A DNA stretch of 64,000 bases from Myxococcus virescens (GTDB lineage: Bacteria; Myxococcota; Myxococcia; Myxococcales; Myxococcaceae). Under the pieces are notes generated by a model. The model saw nothing but the letters and a program-made list of their open reading frames with translations. It made no database searches and was not told where the DNA came from. Shown here in pieces: positions 1 through 7,255 of this stretch. The first letter of the stretch is position 1. Every line of letters starts with the position of its first letter. The stretch lies in the NCBI RefSeq assembly GCF_900101905.1, contig NZ_FNAJ01000003.1:62001-126000 (forward strand). The letters run 5' to 3'. A program made the translations under genes and the position numbers.

Positions 1-1
1 G

Positions 2-748
2 AAGAGCGCGCCCATCATCATCGTCAACGAGGCCTTCGTCCGGAAGTTCCTCGGTGGCGGGGAGGCCCTGGGCCGGCGGGTGCGGCTGGGCTGGTCTGAA
101 GAGCAGCCCTTCCGGGAAATCGTCGGCGTGGTGGAGGACGTCCGTCACGAGACGCTCACGGAGCCCGCGAAACCCGAGAGCTACGTGCCCTTCGCGCAAT
201 ATCCCCTGCGGGCCATGACGATGCTGGTGCGCACCCACGGCCCGTCCGCGGCGGCGTTGGCCGCGCTGCGCGAGGAAGTCAAGGCGGTGGACGGCGAGCA
301 GCCCATCTACGACTTGCTGCCCTTCACCGAGCGGGTGGAGAAAATGCTGCTCCGCCCCAGGGCCACGACACGGTTGCTGGCGGCCTTCGCCGTGCTCGCC
401 GTCCTCCTGGCCGGGGTCGGCGTCTACGGCGTGCTCGCGTATTCAGTGAGCCAACGGACGCGGGAGCTGGGCATCCGGATGGCGCTGGGGGCCCATCCCC
501 AGCAGGTGCTGGGGCTGGTGCTCGGCCAGGGCCTGCGGCTGACCGCGGCGGGCGTGGGCGTGGGGCTCATCGCGGCCTTCGGCTGCACCCGCCTCATGGC
601 GGCGACCCTCTATGGCGTGGAGCCCTTCGCTCCGGACATCTTCCTGGGCGTGGCCGTGGCGCTGTCGGTCATCTCCCTGGTCGCCTGCTGGCTGCCCGCG
701 CTGCGGGCCAGCCGTGTCCCTCCGTCGGTGTCCCTGCGCGCGGAGTAG
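2..748 (+). CDS. ABC transporter permease, MacB/FtsX type (3' part)
   Basis: The gene enters from the left edge, so only the C-terminal ~248 residues are visible. It starts with the end of a periplasmic MacB-like domain (NEAFVRKFL, then GVVEDVRH) and continues into an FtsX-like permease domain with three hydrophobic segments. The stretch GVYGVLAYSV followed by RTRELGIRMALGA is the hallmark of FtsX/MacB permeases of the ADOP kind common in acidobacteria and myxobacteria. It should act in the inner membrane with an ABC ATPase, exporting or extracting lipoproteins, peptides or toxins; the substrate cannot be told. No ATPase gene is visible here. The stop is followed by ~145 bp without a gene. 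Confidence 0.85.
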   Translation, partial: KSAPIIIVNEAFVRKFLGGGEALGRRVRLGWSEEQPFREIVGVVEDVRHETLTEPAKPESYVPFAQYPLRAMTMLVRTHGPSAAALAALREEVKAVDGEQPIYDLLPFTERVEKMLLRPRATTRLLAAFAVLAVLLAGVGVYGVLAYSVSQRTRELGIRMALGAHPQQVLGLVLGQGLRLTAAGVGVGLIAAFGCTRLMAATLYGVEPFAPDIFLGVAVALSVISLVACWLPALRASRVPPSVSLRAE

Positions 749-894
749 GCCTCGCGCTGGGGGCGGACGGGGAGCGGGCATCCGGGCGGGCCATCGGGCC
801 GCTCCGGGGGCGATTTCCCTCCCGGCAGGTGGGCGGACGGGGCTGGACAGCACCTGATATGGAATAAGTCGTTCCAGCTTCCGTCGGAGTAGAC

Positions 895-1665
895 GTGAAC
901 AAGCTCGCCAGCATCGCCGCCCTCTTCCTTGCCGCCACGGCGCTCGTGGTGGCCCTCTGGAGTCCACGTGAGACGGTGCAGGCTCCGCCCCCGTCCCCTC
1001 CGCCCGAGCAGCCCACCAGCGTCGCCGCGGACGTCATCAACCTGGAGCGCCGGATAAAAGCCCTGGAGGACACGTCCATCAGCCTGTCCCGGCGTCTGAT
1101 GGAGGTGGAGCGGCGCCCCACGTTGACGGCGGATGGGAAGGTGGTGGCCTCGCCGCCGCCCGCGGCGCTCGCGGCGGAGGTGGAGCAACTGCGCGCCGAG
1201 GTGCGCGGCATGGTCGCCGGCGAAGCGCTGAACTCCGAGGGCGGCCGCGACTACCTCAAGGACGCGGTGCGCAACGTCCAGAACGAGATGCGCAATGAGC
1301 AGCGCGCCGAGCGGCAGCAGCAGTGGCAGCAGGCGCAGATCCAGCAGCAGGCGCAGCAGCAGGAGCGCGTGCGCAAGTTCATCACCGACGCCCGGCTGAA
1401 CTACACCCAGGAGCAGACGCTGACGCGCCGGCTGGAGGCGGAGTCCACCAAGCGCCAGGCGCTCATGGAGGAGGTCCGCGCCGGCACGAAGACCATGCGA
1501 GACATGCGCCAGGCGCTGCGCACCGAGAGCCAGCAGACCGACCAGGAGATGAACGCCATCCTCGACGAGGCCCAGCGCTCCCAGTACCAGTCGCTGCGCC
1601 GCGAGGACCGGCCCGTGGGTGGCCCCCCGGGCGGTCAGCGCGGTGGCCAGGGCCGAGGCCGCTGA
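895..1665 (+). CDS. Membrane-anchored coiled-coil protein, function unknown
   Basis: A 256-residue protein from a GTG start. Residues ~4-21 form one hydrophobic segment that could be a signal anchor. A short Pro-rich stretch follows, then long helical, Gln/Glu/Arg-rich coiled coil (runs of QQQ near residue 145), and the C-terminus is Gly/Arg-rich (GGQRGGQGRGR). The part around residues 165-230, with repeated LTRRLEAE- and MRQALRTE-like helices, recalls Spy/CpxP-type periplasmic helical proteins, but no clear LTxxQ motif was found, so this is only a resemblance. It stands alone between a permease and a convergent gene, and its 3' end meets a strong hairpin at 1679-1705. Confidence 0.7.
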   Translation: MNKLASIAALFLAATALVVALWSPRETVQAPPPSPPPEQPTSVAADVINLERRIKALEDTSISLSRRLMEVERRPTLTADGKVVASPPPAALAAEVEQLRAEVRGMVAGEALNSEGGRDYLKDAVRNVQNEMRNEQRAERQQQWQQAQIQQQAQQQERVRKFITDARLNYTQEQTLTRRLEAESTKRQALMEEVRAGTKTMRDMRQALRTESQQTDQEMNAILDEAQRSQYQSLRREDRPVGGPPGGQRGGQGRGR

Positions 1666-1678
1666 AGCGCCGTGACGA

Positions 1679-1705
1679 AGGCCCCCATCATTCGAATGGG
1701 GGCCT
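1679..1705. terminator. Bidirectional intrinsic terminator hairpin
   Basis: A perfect 10-bp inverted repeat (AGGCCCCCAT / ATGGGGGCCT) with a 7-nt loop sits between two convergent genes. Its left arm contains the first bases of the stop codon of the minus-strand gene, so the last codons of that gene lie inside the hairpin. There is no strong T run on either side, so termination strength is inferred from the stem. Confidence 0.7.
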
Positions 1706-2434
1706 CGCGTTGTGGGAGATGACGAGCACCTCCTCCGGCCGCCGCTCCGAGCGCGCCCAGGCCAGCAGCGCGGCCAGCGCGTCCACCGCCTTCGCATCCG
1801 CCGTCTCCAGGGGCACATCCTCGCGGTACGGATAGAAGAGGTCCTTGGAGCCCAGGCTCTGCTCCGCCCAGCGCCGCCAGCCGGGCATCGTCCTGCCGGA
1901 CGCGGGTTGCAAGCCCACCACCTCGTAGCCCGCGGCGGAGAAGGGCCGGTACAGCCCCGCGACGGTGGCGCCCGTGCCGAAGCCACACACCACGCAGCGC
2001 ACGGCGGGGTACACGTCCTGGACGATGTCGAGCAGGCGCGTGGTCCATGACTCCACGCTCTCCACCAGCGCGCCATTGGCGAGCTGCCGGGGCCAGAACC
2101 AGCCCTGGCGCTCGTAGTCCAGCGCCAGCTCCCAGGCCTGCGTGAAGCCGTGCACGGTGCGCACCTCCCCACCGAAGCCGTTGGCGCGCAGGTACGCGGT
2201 GCCCATCGTGTCCGTGAGGGCCACCACCGGCAGTCCGCGCTCGCGGCCCAGCGCATCCAGCGCCAGCGCCGACGACGCACCGGACAGCTCCACCAGGCCC
2301 TTCGTCTCCGCGGGCGCGGACTGGAGGTGATGGGAGAACGTCAGGTACTTCAGACTGCCTGCCGGAAGCGCTCCACCCCAGAGCACCACCGGCCCCCCCG
2401 GCCAGGGCCGTGACAAGGGAAACACGACGCGCAT
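1688..2434 (-). CDS. Fold-type II PLP-dependent protein (cysteine synthase / ACC deaminase-like)
   Basis: A 248-residue protein. The frame is open further upstream, but the ATG at 2434 is the first start that keeps the recognisable domain (MRVVFPLSRPW). Family features: PAGSLKYLTF, where the PLP lysine of the CysK-type NPGGSVKDR motif would sit; VELSGASSALAL, matching the substrate loop SGNTG; and GFGTGATVAGL, matching the phosphate-binding GTGGT loop, followed by a VVGLQPASG strand. It is shorter than typical members (300-330 residues), and several consensus positions differ, for example SGASS for SGNTG. It may be a desulfhydrase, a deaminase or a divergent synthase; the substrate is unknown. 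Confidence 0.65.
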   Translation of the reverse strand: MRVVFPLSRPWPGGPVVLWGGALPAGSLKYLTFSHHLQSAPAETKGLVELSGASSALALDALGRERGLPVVALTDTMGTAYLRANGFGGEVRTVHGFTQAWELALDYERQGWFWPRQLANGALVESVESWTTRLLDIVQDVYPAVRCVVCGFGTGATVAGLYRPFSAAGYEVVGLQPASGRTMPGWRRWAEQSLGSKDLFYPYREDVPLETADAKAVDALAALLAWARSERRPEEVLVISHNARPPFE

Positions 2435-2620
2435 GCGTGAACCTCCAGCCCCAACCTCCCCGGTGGGGGCGTCCCACGCCAGCCGCGCGGCCCGGGGGCT
2501 GTCCGGACGTGGACCCGAAGTCCGCCCGCTCACCGGCCCAGGACACTCGCCCCGGCCAGGAGGCTGAAGTGAAAAGCCTCTGGGGGATGGCGGCTGTGCG
2601 ATAGTCAGCGGCGGCTCCAC

Positions 2621-4450
2621 ATGCTGCGCCGGCTCCTTCCTACGCTCGTCGCCCTGGGTTGTGGCCTCCTGGCCCTTGGCTGGGGGCTGGTCAGCCTCCA
2701 GCGCATCTTCAGCCAGGAGCGTGATGACGCCCACGCGCAGCTGCGCTCGCGCCGGGACGCGCTGGCCCACGCGGCCGAAGAGGCCCTGCGGCAGAACCTG
2801 GCGAAGAAGCTCGATGAGAGCGTCCCCCCCCTCCACGCCGCCGTGGGCGACCCGCTCGAGCCCGGCGAGGGCTACTACATCAACTTCCGCGGCTACCAGT
2901 TCCTGCCGCGCCTCACCATCCCCATGCCGGGCACCGGGACGCCCGCGCGGGACGTGCATGCCCTGCTGGGCGCGAGGCTGAAGGACGGCGCCCCCGCGGG
3001 GGAATGGGAGCCCCGCCTCACGCGGCTGCGCGCGGTGGAGGCGGCGCTGGCGGCCCGGGACGCGCGGGGCGCGGCCACCCGCGTGGAGGAGCTGCTGCGC
3101 TACCACGCGGCGAACCGGCTGACACCGGAGCAGGAGCTGCCCTTCCTGCTGCTGGTGGTGGAGCGGCTCCAGCGCGGCCCTGCCACCACACCGCTGGTGC
3201 GGGCCCTGCTGCGCGAGGGCCTTCCAGAGGACCTGGGCGGCTTCGCCCGGGCGTCGGGGCTGCAGCGGGACGTGCTGCGCGAGCGCTCACGCTTCACGCG
3301 GGCGGACTTCGACTTCCTCCATGCGCGCATCGTCCGGGTGAGCGCCGCGCTGGGCGAGCCCACGGGCGACTTCCTCGCCCGAGCGGGCGAAGCGGACGCG
3401 GGCATGCTGGTGATTCCCGAGGAGCTCTACGAGCCCACCCTCCTGGGCGAGTCCTGGTACGTGGCGCTGCGCGGCGAGGCGGTGTACGGCATCGCGGTGG
3501 ACCTGGAGGCGATGCTCCAGCCCATCACCCAGGACATGCAGGCGCGCGGCCTCTTCGACGCAACGGGGCGCCTGCGGCTGCACGCGGGCGGCGCCGTCCG
3601 TCCCCTGAGCACGCTGAAGCTGGCGGTGGACATGCCTCAGTGGGCGCGCCAGGAGGCGGACATCGACGCGCGCTACGGGCTGAAGACGCTGCTGGTGGCC
3701 GTGTGCGGAGGGCTCGCGGTGGCCATCTTCGTGCTCGCGGTGGTGGCCCAGCAGCGCAAGTACCGCTTCCTGGAGCTCAAGAGCGACTTCGTGGCCACCG
3801 TCTCCCACGAGCTGCGCACGCCCCTGGCCTCCATCCGCCTGCTGGGTGAGACGCTGGAGCGGAAGCTGGCGCAGGCACCGGAGGTGCGCGACTACCCGGC
3901 GCGCATCGTCCAGGCCGCGGACGGGCTGCACTTCCTCGTGGAGAACATCCTGTCGTTCAACCGCATCGACAAGGGCCGCTGGACGCTGCGGACCTCGCGC
4001 GTGCAGCTGGAGGAGCTCATCCCCCTGTTGCGCGACGACCTGGCCAACGTGACGAACGTCCCCGTCCACATCACCTCGGACCTGGAAGGTGTGGAGCTGG
4101 AAGCGGACCCGGGCCTGCTGCGGATGGTGTTCTCCAACCTGGGCCGCAACGCGTGCGCCTACAACCGGAGAAGCCCCGTCGAAATCTCCATCCGCGCGCA
4201 GATGATTCCCGGCTACGGCTGCACGGTGCTCTTCCAGGACAACGGCATCGGCATCCCCGAATCCGAATGGGAGAACGCCTTCCTGGACTTCTACCGGCTG
4301 ACGGTGCCCGGACCGGAGGTCCATGGCAGCGGGTTGGGCCTTGCCCTGTGCCGCAAAATCATGAAGCTGCACCGGGGCGACATCCAGGTGGCCTCCTCGG
4401 GACCCGACGGCACCACCTTCGCGCTGATATTCAACGAGCCGGCTCGATGA
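2621..4450 (+). CDS. Transmembrane sensor histidine kinase
   Basis: A 609-residue membrane kinase. TM1 lies at residues ~4-26, a large extracytoplasmic sensor at ~27-360, and TM2 at ~365-388 (LLVAVCGGLAVAIFVLAVV). The HisKA box is FVATVSHELRTP with His396 as phospho-acceptor, and the HATPase_c domain carries an N box (FSNLGRNACAYN), DNGIGIP and GSGLGLAL. No HAMP domain is evident between TM2 and the dimerisation helix; the linker is only ~15 residues. The sensor has no domain I can name. The gene overlaps the next one by 4 bp (ATGA), so kinase and regulator are translationally coupled. No clear Shine-Dalgarno precedes the ATG. Confidence 0.9.
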   Translation: MLRRLLPTLVALGCGLLALGWGLVSLQRIFSQERDDAHAQLRSRRDALAHAAEEALRQNLAKKLDESVPPLHAAVGDPLEPGEGYYINFRGYQFLPRLTIPMPGTGTPARDVHALLGARLKDGAPAGEWEPRLTRLRAVEAALAARDARGAATRVEELLRYHAANRLTPEQELPFLLLVVERLQRGPATTPLVRALLREGLPEDLGGFARASGLQRDVLRERSRFTRADFDFLHARIVRVSAALGEPTGDFLARAGEADAGMLVIPEELYEPTLLGESWYVALRGEAVYGIAVDLEAMLQPITQDMQARGLFDATGRLRLHAGGAVRPLSTLKLAVDMPQWARQEADIDARYGLKTLLVAVCGGLAVAIFVLAVVAQQRKYRFLELKSDFVATVSHELRTPLASIRLLGETLERKLAQAPEVRDYPARIVQAADGLHFLVENILSFNRIDKGRWTLRTSRVQLEELIPLLRDDLANVTNVPVHITSDLEGVELEADPGLLRMVFSNLGRNACAYNRRSPVEISIRAQMIPGYGCTVLFQDNGIGIPESEWENAFLDFYRLTVPGPEVHGSGLGLALCRKIMKLHRGDIQVASSGPDGTTFALIFNEPAR

Positions 4451-5163
4451 ACACCGCCACATCCACCCCGCCCCTCCGTCCCGCCATCCTCATCGTCGAG
4501 GACGACGCCCACCTGCGCGTCGGCCTCCGGGACAACCTGCTGGACGAGGGCTACCTCGTCGCCGAAGCCCCCAGCACCCGCGACGCGGAGCGGCTGCTGC
4601 AAGAGCGTGCGTTCGACCTGCTCATCCTGGACGTCATGCTGCCCGGAGAGGACGGCTACAGCTTCTGCCGCCGGCTGCGGACGCAGGGAAACAAGAGCAT
4701 GGTGCTGATGCTCACCGCGCGCTCACTGGAGGACGACATCCTCAGGGGTTTCGAAGTGGGCGCGCAGGACTACCTCACCAAGCCCTACCGGCTGCGGGAG
4801 CTGCTGGCCCGGGTACGCGCCCTGGTGCGCCGCTCTGGCACGGCGCCGCCGGAGCAGATGGGCTTCAGCGGTTTCACCCTGGACCTGGGCCGGCGGCAGG
4901 TGTCCCGCGCGGACGGTTCGGTGGTGGAGCTGACGCGCACGGAGTTCGACCTGCTGGCCTTCCTGCTGCGGCACCAGGACCGGGCCCTGCCCCGAGGCGA
5001 AATCCTGGACGCCGTCTGGGGCCGCGACGTGGTGGTGGACCCGCGTACGGTGGACAACTTCGTCTCCAGCCTGAAGAAGAAGCTGGGGTGGACGAGCACC
5101 TCTGGATTCTCCATCCACACCATCCGGGGCGTGGGCTACCGCATGGAGGTCGCTTCGTCATGA
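4447..5163 (+). CDS. OmpR/PhoB-family response regulator
   Basis: A 238-residue regulator. The receiver domain (residues ~14-130) has acidic residues in VEDDAH, phospho-acceptor Asp62 in LLILDVMLPG, the conserved Thr in LMLTAR and Lys in YLTKPY. The winged-helix DNA-binding domain (~140-235) has typical features: ELTRTEFDLLAFLL, RGEILDAVWG, RTVDNFVSSLKKKLG and IRGVGYR. The start is the ATG at 4447 overlapping the kinase stop; longer upstream frames would run through the kinase gene. It should be the cognate partner of the kinase at 2621. The target promoters are unknown; the TonB-like gene 170 bp downstream is a possible one. Confidence 0.93.
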   Translation: MNTATSTPPLRPAILIVEDDAHLRVGLRDNLLDEGYLVAEAPSTRDAERLLQERAFDLLILDVMLPGEDGYSFCRRLRTQGNKSMVLMLTARSLEDDILRGFEVGAQDYLTKPYRLRELLARVRALVRRSGTAPPEQMGFSGFTLDLGRRQVSRADGSVVELTRTEFDLLAFLLRHQDRALPRGEILDAVWGRDVVVDPRTVDNFVSSLKKKLGWTSTSGFSIHTIRGVGYRMEVASS

Positions 5164-5330
5164 CACAACCATGACGAAGCGATGGCCGACCCACCGCCAT
5201 TCGAAGACGCCGACTCCGTAGGTTGACTCTTGCGTGGACAGGGCGCTCCGCAGCCACCCGTCCCCGTCGGTGCCGTCCGTCCTGCACGGCCGTCACCGGG
5301 AGCGCCTGACGCTGAGGGAGGCCATCCGGA

Positions 5331-6089
5331 ATGTTCAATTCGGTCATCGAGCGGCAGCGGGCTGGACGTCTTGGCACGGGCGTGTGGGTGTCCATCGTCC
5401 TGCATGCGGCCCTGTTCGGGGCGGTGCTCTTCATCTCCGCGAGGCCGCCGGGTCCCAGCGAGCCGCCGGAGCCGAAGGAGCTGGTGCTCCGCGTGGCGCA
5501 GCCCCCGCGCGTGGCGAAGGGCTCCCCCGCCCCCGCGCAGCCGAAGGCCGCCACCGCGCCACGCCCTCGCCCGCGCAACCGGGACCGCGTGCCCGCGCGC
5601 GTGCCGCCGCCGGTGGTGGATGCGCCGCCCAAGCCGGTGGAAACGGTGGCGAGCAACGACACCAGCACCTCGACGGACGAGGAGACGGACCCGGGGACGG
5701 GCGTACCGGGTGGGCATCCGGAGGGCTACGAGGATAGCGACGTGATTGGCGTGCAATACGTGCCCGGCCTGGTCCCCGGGCAGGAAGCCACGGGCACCGA
5801 CGTCATGCCCTTTGGCCAGGGCATGTCGCCGCCCAGGTTGATGGGAAACCCGGGCATCGAATACACGCACCAGGCGCTCGCCGCCCGCGTGGAGGGCACC
5901 ATGATTGCCAAGTGCGTCATCACGGTGAGCGGCGACGTGACGGACTGCCGCATCATCAAGGGCCTGCCGCACATGAACGAGGCCGTGCTCGATGCGCTGC
6001 ACAACCGCCGCTACACCCCGGTGCAGTACCAGGGCCGGACGGTGAGCGTGTCCTACGTGTTCACGCTGCGGCTCAAGCTGCCCCGCTAG
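5331..6089 (+). CDS. TonB-like energy transducer
   Basis: A 252-residue protein. A cytoplasmic N-terminus (~18 residues) is followed by one TM segment (VSIVLHAALFGAVLFISA), a Pro/Ala/Arg-rich periplasmic spacer (PKAATAPRPRPR and following), and a C-terminal TonB-like domain at residues ~175-252 with the family features VEGTMIAKCVITVSGDV, a conserved CRIIKGLP strand and YTPVQYQGR. Such proteins couple the ExbB/ExbD proton-motive complex to outer-membrane receptors, or act in periplasmic complexes in myxobacteria. No exbBD or receptor is nearby. Two Cys residues in the TonB domain could form a disulfide. Confidence 0.85.
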   Translation: MFNSVIERQRAGRLGTGVWVSIVLHAALFGAVLFISARPPGPSEPPEPKELVLRVAQPPRVAKGSPAPAQPKAATAPRPRPRNRDRVPARVPPPVVDAPPKPVETVASNDTSTSTDEETDPGTGVPGGHPEGYEDSDVIGVQYVPGLVPGQEATGTDVMPFGQGMSPPRLMGNPGIEYTHQALAARVEGTMIAKCVITVSGDVTDCRIIKGLPHMNEAVLDALHNRRYTPVQYQGRTVSVSYVFTLRLKLPR

Positions 6090-6153
6090 GAGCGTGTAGC
6101 GGTAATGGGGCTGGGAGCGAGACGCCGGTCCGGCCCCTGGGTGAGGCAGGCCG

Positions 6154-6273
6154 CTACGCAGCCATCATGCGGAAGAGCTTGAGGAGGTTGTGGGTGGCGC
6201 AGATGGGGGCCCACTCCTCCCAGGCGGCCTTCAGTCCTCGTCGCAGCAGGGCACGGATTCCGCGTGCCTCTTT
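6154..6273 (-). pseudogene. Transposase C-terminal remnant (IS1182/IS5-like)
   Basis: Read on the minus strand and ending at the TAG at 6154-6156, this stretch encodes LKAAWEEWAPICATHNLLKL followed by FRMMAA. The CATHNLLKL tail is typical of the C-terminus of IS1182/IS5-like transposases. Towards higher coordinates the frame runs on into sequence with no further family signal, and no DDE residues are seen, so only the last 30-40 residues survive. No terminal inverted repeats or target-site duplication were found. This is a decayed insertion next to the tonB-like gene. Confidence 0.7.
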
Positions 6274-6613
6274 TGGCGCGCCGCATCCACCGCCGCCTGC
6301 GCGTTGCAGGCATGCTCGAAGCTTGCGCCCTTCGACTGACCGCTGGCCGTCCAGCGCGCGCCGGCATGGTCAGCGCTACGCACCGGTAGGGGGGGCACGG
6401 CGAGCTCTTACATCCTCGCGCCGTAGGCCGAGGGGGAGCCGAAACACCGTGGGTGCCTTCAGAAGCCCAGCAATCCCACCGGGTTGCTGGGCTTTTCCCG
6501 TGCGGTGACTGAATCCGCGCGCCCCCAGGAGCCACGCCTTGTCCTCCCGTTCCCGAGGCCTGCTGCATGGAGCGGCGGGAGCTTTCCCTCGCGGCGTAGC
6601 GGTGGGCCCTCGG
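6274..6613. other. Intergenic stretch beyond transposase remnant
   Basis: No convincing gene was found on either strand. The stretch probably holds decayed insertion-sequence DNA followed by an older junction. Its one clear structure is the terminator at 6463-6496. Base use is less codon-biased than in the flanking genes. Confidence 0.5.
6463..6496 (+). terminator. Intrinsic terminator (orphan)
   Basis: A perfect 11-bp stem (AAGCCCAGCAA / TTGCTGGGCTT) with a 10-nt loop, closed on the plus strand by TTTT. It is the best intrinsic terminator in the window, but lies ~375 bp after the tonB-like stop with a transposase fragment in between. It may be the original terminator of the tonB transcript, displaced by the insertion, or it may end an unannotated small RNA. 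Confidence 0.8.
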
Positions 6614-7240
6614 TTACAGCGTGACGTCGACGGTATAGACGCCGTCGCTGGACGTGGCGGTACCCGTCACATGGGTGCTGCCCATCGTGCGGAGGACCTG
6701 GCCGGTGCCGTCGGGCTCGATTTCACCCGTGAGGGCGAGGTCCAGGGTGACGCTGCCCTCCAGGTCCCCGGTCATCTGGAAGGGCCCCTTGAGCGTCCCG
6801 GTGAACGTGCCGTCTGGGATGCCGCGCAACTGGAGGGTGAACTCCGGCTGCGCCGCCGTGTCCGTGCTCGAAGTGTAGGTGATGTTCACCGGGTCCTCGT
6901 CCCCGCCCAGGATGATCTCGCCGTCGGAGTACCCGGTCATGCCAATGCGCAGGCGCATGCCCTTGTTGGCCGAACTGCCCTGGTCCACCTGCCCGGTGAC
7001 GAGCAGCGTCCCTGAGACGGCGCCCGTCGTGGACTGGGGCGGGATGTTCGCAGTGGACGCGGAGTTGAAGCCGGCGAAGCCCAACTGCAGCGCCTTGCCC
7101 ACGGACGGGTCGAGTCCGAGGTACGCGCGGCGGGCCTGCTCGTCGGAGTTGAGTTCGTCATCACCGCAAGCCGTGAGGCCTAGGGACAGGAAGAGGGAAC
7201 ACGCGACAGCGGTCACGGTACGCGGAAGTGGTGTGAGCAT
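6614..7240 (-). CDS. Putative lipoprotein, function unknown
   Basis: A 208-residue protein with a signal peptide and lipobox (SLGLTAC, Cys ~25), so probably lipid-anchored. The mature part starts acidic (GDDELNSDEQ) and continues as Gly/Thr-rich strands (GTFTGTLKGPFQM, GSVTLDLALTGEI) that suggest a beta-sandwich or barrel-like fold. I recognise no family. It lies 15 bp after the cysteine-repeat lipoprotein gene on the same strand, so the two are very likely co-transcribed and may act together at the cell surface. Confidence 0.75.
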   Translation of the reverse strand: MLTPLPRTVTAVACSLFLSLGLTACGDDELNSDEQARRAYLGLDPSVGKALQLGFAGFNSASTANIPPQSTTGAVSGTLLVTGQVDQGSSANKGMRLRIGMTGYSDGEIILGGDEDPVNITYTSSTDTAAQPEFTLQLRGIPDGTFTGTLKGPFQMTGDLEGSVTLDLALTGEIEPDGTGQVLRTMGSTHVTGTATSSDGVYTVDVTL

Positions 7241-7255
7241 GATGGGTGTCGCCTT

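Noticed and set aside
610..2280. Long minus-strand open frame of 556 codons
   Set aside because: It crosses a supported plus-strand gene and a supported gene on the same strand, is Arg-rich and has no family signal. It is a GC-driven shadow frame.
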